From: Burkholderiales bacterium
GTDB lineage: Bacteria; Pseudomonadota; Gammaproteobacteria; Burkholderiales; Burkholderiaceae_F
Direction: 5' to 3'
DNA length: 19,946 bases
Assembly: GCA_021298875.1 (NCBI GenBank)
Contig: JAJTHJ010000072.1
Coordinates: forward strand, 1 to 19,946
Part shown: piece after piece, positions 14,685 through 19,946 of the stretch
How positions within the stretch are numbered: position 1 is the first letter of the stretch
Layout of the letters: each line of letters opens with the position of its first letter
Position numbers and translations under genes: made by a program
Notes under the pieces: generated by a model
Databases searched by the model: none
Seen by the model: only the letters and a program-made list of their open reading frames with translations
What the model was told of the DNA's origin: nothing

Positions 14685-15572
14685 TCAGGCCGGCCGGTTG
14701 GCCAACGCTCGGTACAGCAGCTCGCGCGGCAAGCCGGTCGCCCGCGCGGCCACCGCCGCTGCGCGCGCAGGCGGCAACTCCTCAGCCAGCGCCGCCAGCC
14801 AGCGGGCGGTGGCGGCGTCGATCTCGCTCGGCGCCGCCGCGGCCGGAGCGGCATCGATCAGCAACACGTACTCGCCGCGCGGCTCGGCGGCGGCGATGAG
14901 CGTGGGCAGCTCGGCGGCGCTCGTCTCCGCAATCGTCTCGAACTTCTTGGTCAGCTCGCGCGCGACGATCACACGCCGCTCCGGATCGAGGATCTCGGCC
15001 AGCTGCGCGATGGTGGCGCACAGACGATGCGGCGCTTCGAGCAGCACGAAGGCTTCGCTGCGCGCCGCGGCGGCGGCGAGCCACGTGCGGCGCGCCCCCG
15101 CGGCGTGTGGCGGAAAGCCGAGAAAGGCGAACGCATCTCCACTCAAGCCCGCCGCCGCGAGTGCGGCCAGCACGCTGCTCGCCCCCGGTATCGGCACGAC
15201 CCGCAGCCCCGCCGCGCGCACCGCGCGCACGAGGCGCGCGCCGGGGTCGCTCACCGCAGGCGTGCCGGCGTCGGTGACGAGCGCGATCCGTTCGCCCGCG
15301 GCGAGCCGCGCGACGATTCTGTCGGCCACCTCGTTCTCGTTGTGCTCATGTGCGGCGACCAACGGCCGCTCGATGCCGTAGCGCGCCAGCAGCGGCCGTG
15401 TGGCGCGTGTGTCTTCGGCGGCAATCGCATCGACCTGCGCCAGCACCCACAGCGCGCGCAGCGTGATGTCGGTGGCGTTTCCGATCGGGGTGGCCACTAC
15501 ATACAATGCGCCGGCCGGCAGGTCTTGTGCCGCCACGCCGCTGGCTTCGAGCAAGGAGTCCCGTTCGTTCAT
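14685..15572 (-). CDS. rsmI: 16S rRNA (cytidine1402-2'-O)-methyltransferase RsmI
   Basis: RsmI methylates the 2'-O of C1402 of 16S rRNA in the decoding centre using S-adenosylmethionine. The product has 295 residues (E. coli 286). Tetrapyrrole-methylase-fold motifs are present in order: YVVATPIGNATDITLRAL, AAEDTRAT, HEHNE, LVTDAGTPAVSDPG, PIPGASSVLAALAAAGL, FLGFPP and EAPHRL. ATG 15572 gives the usual spacing to the VATPIGN motif; no strong Shine-Dalgarno is seen. Its start codon overlaps the yraN start on the other strand by two bases. The downstream 53-nt gap to the convergent secreted-protein gene holds only a weak hairpin. Confidence 0.96.
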   Translation of the reverse strand: MNERDSLLEASGVAAQDLPAGALYVVATPIGNATDITLRALWVLAQVDAIAAEDTRATRPLLARYGIERPLVAAHEHNENEVADRIVARLAAGERIALVTDAGTPAVSDPGARLVRAVRAAGLRVVPIPGASSVLAALAAAGLSGDAFAFLGFPPHAAGARRTWLAAAAARSEAFVLLEAPHRLCATIAQLAEILDPERRVIVARELTKKFETIAETSAAELPTLIAAAEPRGEYVLLIDAAPAAAAPSEIDAATARWLAALAEELPPARAAAVAARATGLPRELLYRALANRPA

Positions 15573-16002
15573 GGTCAAGCGCCCGCAGGCATTGTCCGGC
15601 AGCGCCGCCGTGGCAGCAAACCGCGGTGCGGTGCGCACGCCCAAACAGCGTGCCGGTGATGCCGCCGAGGCCGCCGCCTGCGCGCTGCTGCAACAGGCCG
15701 GTTGCCGCATCGTCGCGCGTAACATCCGCTACCGGGAAGGCGAGCTGGACATCGTCGCCTGGGACGGCGCGACACTCGTCTTTGTCGAGGTGCGTCTGCG
15801 GCGCGACGCGGGCCGCTTCGGCGGCGCGGCGGCGAGCGTGGATGCATTCAAGCGCAGACGGCTGACGCGCGCCGCCCGGCACTATCTGGCCGAGCGCTGC
15901 GGCGACGATGCACGGCGCTGGCCGCCGTGCCGCTTCGACGTGGTGGCGGGCGACGGCGCGGCGCTGCAGTGGCTGCGCGATGCCTTTGGCGAAGGCGACT
16001 GA
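15571..16002 (+). CDS. yraN: UPF0102 family protein YraN
   Basis: This is a small predicted nuclease-fold protein of unproven function, 143 residues (E. coli YraN 131). The conserved core is QRAGDAAEAAACALL, RNIRYREGELDIVAWDG, LVFVEVR and RRRLTRAARHYL; the E/D/E pattern of GELD and FVEV resembles the PD-(D/E)XK fold, with Arg where Lys is common. ATG 15571 has AAGGAG 12 nt upstream (15553-15558), which is long but acceptable; in-frame GTG codons at 15610 and 15631 are alternatives without a clear ribosome site. Adjacent rsmI and dolP match the known neighbourhood in E. coli and Neisseria. Confidence 0.93.
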   Translation: MVKRPQALSGSAAVAANRGAVRTPKQRAGDAAEAAACALLQQAGCRIVARNIRYREGELDIVAWDGATLVFVEVRLRRDAGRFGGAAASVDAFKRRRLTRAARHYLAERCGDDARRWPPCRFDVVAGDGAALQWLRDAFGEGD

Positions 16003-16021
16003 AGCACACGAGGAGAACGCG

Positions 16022-16633
16022 ATGCAAGGAGCAAGGTTCGTCGCTGCGCTGGGACTCGCTGCGGCCCTGATGGCGCTGGGCGGCTGCGCCGCCGTGGTGG
16101 TCGGTGGCGCGGCGGCGGGCACGGCGCTGGTCGCCACCGACCGCCGCTCCACCGGCGTGCAGGTCGAGGACGAGGCTATCGAGCGCCGTATCGGCGCCGC
16201 GCTGGGGCGACAGTTTGCGCAGGGCAGCGTCAACATCACGGCGGTCAGCTACAACCTGCGCGTGGTGCTGGTCGGGCAGGTGCCGACGGAGATGGCCCGC
16301 GTCGAGGCGGAACGCATCGCGCGCGAGACGCAGAACGTGCGCGCCGTCGTCAACGAGCTGACGATCGGCATGATCGCTGGTACCGCGTCGCTCGCCAACG
16401 ACGCCGGCATCACTGCGCTGGTGCGCACGACGCTGACGACGACCGAGGGCGTGCCCAGCGGCACGATCAAGGTCGTGACCGAGCGCAACGTGGTCTACCT
16501 GATGGGCCTGGTGACGCCCGCCGAGGGTGAGACGGCGGCGCGTGCGGCCAGCCGCGTCAACGGCGTGCAGCGGGTGGTCAAGGTGTTCGAGACGGTGACC
16601 GCAGCGCCGGCCGCGGAGCCGACCAAAAAGTAA
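16022..16633 (+). CDS. dolP: Dual-BON-domain outer-membrane lipoprotein (DolP/YraP-like)
   Basis: DolP is an outer-membrane lipoprotein that supports envelope integrity and BAM function in E. coli. The product has 203 residues (E. coli 191); ATG 16022 has AGGAG (16011-16015) six nt upstream. Lipobox LGGC gives lipidated Cys22. Two BON domains follow: about 48-115 (DEAIERRIGAAL, NLRVVLVGQVP, NVRAVVNEL) and about 125-190 (ITALVRTTL, IKVVTERNVVYLMGLV, VNGVQRVVKVFE). It lies 19 nt after yraN and 27 nt before lemA, so probably one operon. The SIS-domain gene diaA usually found between yraN and dolP is missing. The symbol is by homology and context. Confidence 0.9.
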   Translation: MQGARFVAALGLAAALMALGGCAAVVVGGAAAGTALVATDRRSTGVQVEDEAIERRIGAALGRQFAQGSVNITAVSYNLRVVLVGQVPTEMARVEAERIARETQNVRAVVNELTIGMIAGTASLANDAGITALVRTTLTTTEGVPSGTIKVVTERNVVYLMGLVTPAEGETAARAASRVNGVQRVVKVFETVTAAPAAEPTKK

Positions 16634-16660
16634 CGGCAGTTCTTTCGAGAGGAGCAGGCC

Positions 16661-17248
16661 ATGGGGTTGATCGTCTTTCTCGCCGTAGTGGCGCTGGTGT
16701 TGTTCTGGGCGGTCGGCGCCTACAACCGGCTAGTGCAGTTGCGCAACCGCTTCCGCAACGGCTTTGCCCAGATCGACGTGCAGTTGAAGCGCCGCTACGA
16801 CCTGATCCCGAATCTGGTCGAAACCGCGCGTGCCTACATGAAGCACGAGCGCGAGACGCTGGAGGCGGTGATCCGCGCGCGCAACGTGGCTGCGGCGGCC
16901 GGCGCCGCGGCGGCGGCCAATCCGGGCGCCGCCGGCGTTGTGCGCGAGCTGGCCGCGGCCGAGGGGGCGCTGAGCGGTGCGCTGTCGCGCCTGTTTGCGC
17001 TGGCCGAGGCCTATCCGGATCTGAAGGCCAACCAGAACATGATGCAGTTGACCGAAGAGTTGACCACCACCGAAAACAAGATCGCCTTTGCCCGCCAGGC
17101 GTTCAACGACGCAGTGATGGACTACAACAACGCGGTCGGCCAGTTTCCGTCCAACCTGATCGCCGGGGCCTTCGCCTTCAAGGAGGCCGAGCAACTCACC
17201 GCCACCGAAAACGTCGAGGAGCGGCGCGCGCCGAAGGTGCAGTTTTGA
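16661..17248 (+). CDS. lemA: LemA family membrane protein
   Basis: LemA proteins have one N-terminal membrane helix and a coiled-coil/four-helix domain; their biochemical role is unclear but they are often paired with M48 proteases. The product has 195 residues with helix 2-20 (LIVFLAVVALVLFWAV). The signatures YNRLVQLRNR, FAQIDVQLKRRYDLIPNLVE, KHERETLE, LKANQNMMQLTEELTTTENKIAFARQAFNDAV and YNNAVGQFPSNLIA are clear. ATG 16661 has GAGAGGAG six nt upstream. The insertion AAAAGAAAAANP in the middle is Ala-rich. It is followed 73 nt later by the M48 protease gene. Confidence 0.95.
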   Translation: MGLIVFLAVVALVLFWAVGAYNRLVQLRNRFRNGFAQIDVQLKRRYDLIPNLVETARAYMKHERETLEAVIRARNVAAAAGAAAAANPGAAGVVRELAAAEGALSGALSRLFALAEAYPDLKANQNMMQLTEELTTTENKIAFARQAFNDAVMDYNNAVGQFPSNLIAGAFAFKEAEQLTATENVEERRAPKVQF

Positions 17249-17255
17249 AGGGCGG

Positions 17256-17316
17256 TTGACTGTTGACTGTTGACCGTCGGCCGACAATGGACAACCGACA
17301 ACCGACAACCGATAAC
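17256..17316. repeat. Heptanucleotide repeat tract between lemA and the M48 gene
   Basis: The gap is built of seven-base units: TTGACTG twice, TTGACCG, TCGGCCG, ACAATGG, ACAACCG three times, then a degenerate ATAACG. The left half (TTGAC-type) and the right half (ACAACCG-type) are partly complementary around CGGCCG. Similar heptamer tracts are scattered in many proteobacterial intergenic regions (from memory). It occupies the whole leader of the protease gene and leaves no Shine-Dalgarno. A TGGACA (17288-17293)/GATAAC (17311-17316) pair with 17-nt spacing could be read as a promoter, with low confidence. Confidence 0.8.
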
Positions 17317-17321
17317 GTCCC

Positions 17322-19298
17322 TTGAACTTCTTCGAGCACCAGGACGCCGCCCGCCGCGCGAGCCGGCGGATGGTTTGGCTGTTCGCGGCGTCGGTGCTGG
17401 CGATCGTCGTGGCGATCGACTTGGTGTTGGCGCTCGTGGCCGGAATCGCCGGCGTTCGGGTGACGGGCGGCTTCCACGCCGCGGTCACCGCCCTCGTGCT
17501 GCTCGTCATCTTCGGCGGCACCTGGTGGCAGATCCGGCAACTGGCCGGCGGCGGCGAGGCGGTCGCTGCACTGCTCGGAGCGCGCGCGGTCGATCCATCC
17601 ACCGGCGATCTGCTCGAGCGGCGGCTCGCCAACATCGTCGAAGAAATGGCGCTCGCCTCCGGCATCGCCGTGCCGCGCTGCTACCTGCTGGAGCACCAGC
17701 GTTTCATCAACGCCTGCGCCGCCGGCCACACGCTCGACAACGCCGCGGTGATCGTCACCCGCGGCGCACTGACACGGCTGTCGCGCGACGAGTTGCAGGG
17801 CGTGATCGCGCACGAGTTCGCGCACATCGTCAATGGCGACATGCGGCTGAACCTGCGGCTGGTGGGCGTGACCTTCGGCCTGCTGGTCGTCGCGCTGGCT
17901 GGGCAGAAGCTGATCGAGCACGGCCCGGATTCGTCTGACGCGCGCGCCAGCATTGGCCTGCTGCTCGTGGGCGGCGTGCTGATCGCGCTGGGCTGGCTCG
18001 GCGTGCTGTGCGGGCGTGCGATCAAGGCGGGTGTCTCGCGCGACCGCGAGTACCTGGCCGACGCCAGCGCGGTGCAGTTCACCCGCAACCCGGACAGCAT
18101 CGGCGGCGCGCTGCGCAAGATCGGCGGACTCGGCGGCGCCGGCGGCATCGGCCCCAAGGTGCGGGCCGACGCCGGCGAAGTCGCCGCGCAACTGGCTGGC
18201 ATTCGCACCGGCAGCGGTGCCGACGAGCACCTGCGCCGCTCCACCGCCGAAACTTTCGGCCACATGTTCATCGCGCCGGCCGCGGCGGCGGTCGAAGGCG
18301 GTCTCTTTGCCACCCATCCGCCGCTGGCCGAACGCGTGCGGCGCATTTACGGGCGCGCGATGGACTGGTTGCCGGCGCCCGAGCAGCCGGTGGCGCGTGC
18401 GCTGGAGTCTGCGTCGGCGCGCGAGTTGCCGCCGCTGGAGTATTCGGCCGCTTCGGGTGCAAGCCCGGTGGCGGGCCTGGTGGCCGCAGCGCCGACAGTG
18501 ACCGCGGTCGCCGCTGCGGTCGGCGCTGCCGCAGCCGACGCGCAGGCCGGGCGTGCGCTGGCGAGCCGCCTGGATGTGCCGCCGCTGGCCGAGGCTGTGC
18601 TGGACAGCACGCGCGCCCCGCTGCTGGTGCTGGCGTTGCTGATCGAGAAGCGCAACGCGGTCGGTGCGCAGCAGCGGCAAGCGATCGCGGAAGCGCTCGG
18701 CGCGGCGGCGGTGGCCGAGGTCGAGTCGCTGCATACGGCGGTGCAGTCGCTGGAGCCGGGCTTGCGGCTGCCGCTGCTCGACCGCGCCGCGCCCGCGCTG
18801 CGCAAGCTGCCGGCGTCCAGCGGCGAGCGGCTGCTGCTGCTGGCGCACACGCTGATCGCTGCCGACGGCAAGGTGACGCTGCCGGAGTTTCTGCTGTTCA
18901 CCGTGCTCAAGCGCCGCGTCGGCAGCGCGGCACAGCGTGCGGCGCCGGTGCGCTACGCGACCTTGGCGCCGCTGGCCGCCGAGGCGGCGCAGGTGCTGGC
19001 CCTGCTCGCGCAGGTACGCCGCGGCGAGCGGGCGGAAAGCGCGTTTGCCGCCGGCGCCGCGCTGCTGCCCGAGCTGAAACTCGTCATGCCGCCGACAATG
19101 TCGCTCGACGCCGTGAGCCAGGCGCTGGCGCGGCTCGCCGAACTGGCGCCGCTCGCCAAGCCGGCGTTCATCAAGGCCTGCGCCGCGGTCGCCTTCGTCG
19201 ATGGCCGCACGAACTGGCAAGCCGCCAGTTGCCTGCGCACGGTCTGCGCGGCGCTCGATGCGCCGCTGCCGCCGCAGCTGGCTGTCGATCAGGGATAA
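17322..19298 (+). CDS. M48-family membrane metalloprotease with TerB-like C-terminal region
   Basis: This zinc protease of the HtpX/M48 type has 658 residues, about twice the size of HtpX. The start is TTG 17322: it gives MNFFEHQ, a typical N-terminus for this group, though there is no Shine-Dalgarno; ATG 17370 is the alternative. Hydrophobic helices lie at about 17-44, 52-73, 180-200 and 211-235. The active site is H164-E165-F-A-H168 with third ligand E243 in DREYLAD; NACAAGHTLDNAAVIVTRG is also conserved, and ATHPPLAERVRRI closes the protease part near 330. After an Ala-rich linker, residues 400-658 are helical with two acidic TerB-like patterns: AADGKVTLPEF (D515) and AFVDGR (D627). This part is probably cytoplasmic. 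It is paired with lemA upstream. Its last 10 nt overlap the convergent gene. Confidence 0.9.
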   Translation: MNFFEHQDAARRASRRMVWLFAASVLAIVVAIDLVLALVAGIAGVRVTGGFHAAVTALVLLVIFGGTWWQIRQLAGGGEAVAALLGARAVDPSTGDLLERRLANIVEEMALASGIAVPRCYLLEHQRFINACAAGHTLDNAAVIVTRGALTRLSRDELQGVIAHEFAHIVNGDMRLNLRLVGVTFGLLVVALAGQKLIEHGPDSSDARASIGLLLVGGVLIALGWLGVLCGRAIKAGVSRDREYLADASAVQFTRNPDSIGGALRKIGGLGGAGGIGPKVRADAGEVAAQLAGIRTGSGADEHLRRSTAETFGHMFIAPAAAAVEGGLFATHPPLAERVRRIYGRAMDWLPAPEQPVARALESASARELPPLEYSAASGASPVAGLVAAAPTVTAVAAAVGAAAADAQAGRALASRLDVPPLAEAVLDSTRAPLLVLALLIEKRNAVGAQQRQAIAEALGAAAVAEVESLHTAVQSLEPGLRLPLLDRAAPALRKLPASSGERLLLLAHTLIAADGKVTLPEFLLFTVLKRRVGSAAQRAAPVRYATLAPLAAEAAQVLALLAQVRRGERAESAFAAGAALLPELKLVMPPTMSLDAVSQALARLAELAPLAKPAFIKACAAVAFVDGRTNWQAASCLRTVCAALDAPLPPQLAVDQG

Positions 19299-19567
19299 CG
19301 GGTCTTTGGGTCCACGCGCCGCACGATCAGCGCGGCGATCAAGGGCGCCAGCGCCCACAGCAGCGCCAGCAGGGCCGACAGCCACCATGCGGATGGCGTG
19401 CCGCCGGCTCGGTCGAACCCGAAGAACAGGGCCGCCAGCGCGATCGTCAGCACAGCGATTGCCGGCCAGCCCCAGCGGCGCTTGAGCAGCATCGGGTAGG
19501 CGTAGATGCCCAGGCCGACCAGCAGCACCAAGGTCACGATCCCACCGACCACGCCCAATGTACTCAT
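19289..19567 (-). CDS. Small three-helix membrane protein, unknown function
   Basis: This encodes 92 residues with three hydrophobic segments: about 3-28 (LGVVGGIVTLVLLVG), 34-50 (PAIAVLTIALAALFFGF) and 58-82 (SAWWLSALLALLWALAPLIAAL). Basic residues lie between and after them (LLKRRWG, VRRVDPK). ATG 19567 has GAGGA about six nt upstream (19574-19578). I do not recognise a family. It converges on the M48 gene with a 10-nt overlap of the tails, and is preceded by the TetR-type gene on the same strand 56 nt away. Confidence 0.75.
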   Translation of the reverse strand: MSTLGVVGGIVTLVLLVGLGIYAYPMLLKRRWGWPAIAVLTIALAALFFGFDRAGGTPSAWWLSALLALLWALAPLIAALIVRRVDPKTRYP

Positions 19568-19623
19568 CGCTTGTCCTCGTCGATCCAGTGGGCGAGTCTA
19601 GCCCTGCGGCCCGCGCATGCCGC

Positions 19624-19946
19624 TCAGCGCGGATAGCTCGTCGCCAGCGCGCGTGCGTAGTCGCGCAGCAGGTCGTCGGCCACGGTGGTGAGGTCGCCGC
19701 GCCACGCGCGTTGCCGCTCGAGCGCGGCCAGACCATGCACGAACGCCCATGCCGACAGCGCCACCCGCTGGATGCGCGCTGCCGGCGCGTGCGGTGGGGC
19801 GAGCGCTCCGACGACCTCGTGCAGCAGCGCAAATGGGCCGCCCTCGGGGCGTTCGCCGCGACGCCCGTCCGATCTCTGCGCCGGCGCGCCGTGCCGCAGT
19901 TCGAACACGATGCGGAAGGCGTCCGGATGCGCGCGCGCAAACGCCA
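19624..19946 (-). CDS. TetR/AcrR-type regulator, C-terminal part (5' end outside window)
   Basis: About 107 residues are visible and the frame is open to the window edge, so the N-terminal DNA-binding domain lies beyond 19946. The visible part matches the C-terminal ligand-binding half of TetR regulators with a WHG-type domain: FARAHPDAFRIVFELR, then an Arg/Gly/Pro-rich loop, then ALSAWAFVHGLAALERQ and TTVADDLLRDYARAL. The WAFVHGLAAL stretch is the diagnostic feature. A GTG at 19908 is internal and not the start. The ligand is unknown. Confidence 0.8.
   Translation of the reverse strand, partial: AFARAHPDAFRIVFELRHGAPAQRSDGRRGERPEGGPFALLHEVVGALAPPHAPAARIQRVALSAWAFVHGLAALERQRAWRGDLTTVADDLLRDYARALATSYPR

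Noticed and set aside
15573..15725. N-terminal extension of rsmI to 15725
   Set aside because: It would overlap yraN fully on the opposite strand and adds no conserved residues; the methylase fold begins soon after ATG 15572.
17256..17316. CRISPR array or tandem operator
   Set aside because: The units are only seven bases, contiguous and without spacers; it is a short simple-repeat tract.
17196..19940. Very long - strand open frame opposite the M48 protease and beyond
   Set aside because: It is a high-GC shadow of the protease, with His/Gln/Arg-rich low-complexity translation and no domain motifs. Similar antisense frames at 1326-3317, 3437-4654, 5201-7213 and 9876-11921 are rejected for the same reason.

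Overview
The window is a GC-rich, gene-dense chromosomal segment. Gene content and order fit a betaproteobacterium: mreCD-mrdAB-rlpA, the rsmI/yraN/dolP neighbourhood, LemA with an M48 protease, and NarL-type signalling. This placement is inference; there is no rRNA or marker gene to fix the genus. I see no tRNA, rRNA, CRISPR array, insertion sequence or transposase, and no gene-free stretch over 300 bases.

Positions 2-7195 (+ strand) hold a cell-shape operon: mreC (5' end outside the window), mreD, mrdA (PBP2), rodA and rlpA, followed 22 nt later by a cytoplasmic M20 metallopeptidase. MreC and MreD are scaffold proteins of the elongasome, RodA polymerises glycan, PBP2 cross-links it, and RlpA is a septal/outer-membrane glycan-cleaving lipoprotein. 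Two repeat elements interrupt the operon: a composite inverted repeat between mreD and mrdA, and a perfect 56-bp REP-like palindrome inside the signal-peptide codons of rlpA.

Positions 7200-9720 (- strand) hold a two-component system: a NarL-type response regulator followed by an overlapping sensor kinase gene. The kinase reading frame is cut by one in-frame TAG at the junction of its periplasmic and membrane parts. The TAG lies in the second copy of a 12-nt-period tandem repeat and differs from the first copy by one base (TAC to TAG).

Positions 9882-14631 (+ strand), divergent from the regulator, hold three exported proteins: a lipoprotein with Ig-like, ZU5-like and seven RCC1-type repeats with paired cysteines, and two secreted proteins of unknown function. 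The two unknown proteins differ over most of their length but share a C-terminal cassette (CPPP, a glycine zipper with Gly at every fourth residue seven times, then a terminal CPR). A 20-bp inverted repeat lies in the divergent promoter region. This regulator-plus-surface-protein cluster is the best candidate here for an undescribed system.

Positions 14685-19298 hold rsmI (-) divergent from yraN (+) with overlapping start codons, then dolP, lemA and a large M48 membrane protease with a TerB-like C-terminal region. This is an envelope quality-control neighbourhood; the SIS-domain gene diaA that usually sits between yraN and dolP is absent. The window ends with a small three-helix membrane protein and the C-terminal part of a TetR-type regulator, both on the - strand.
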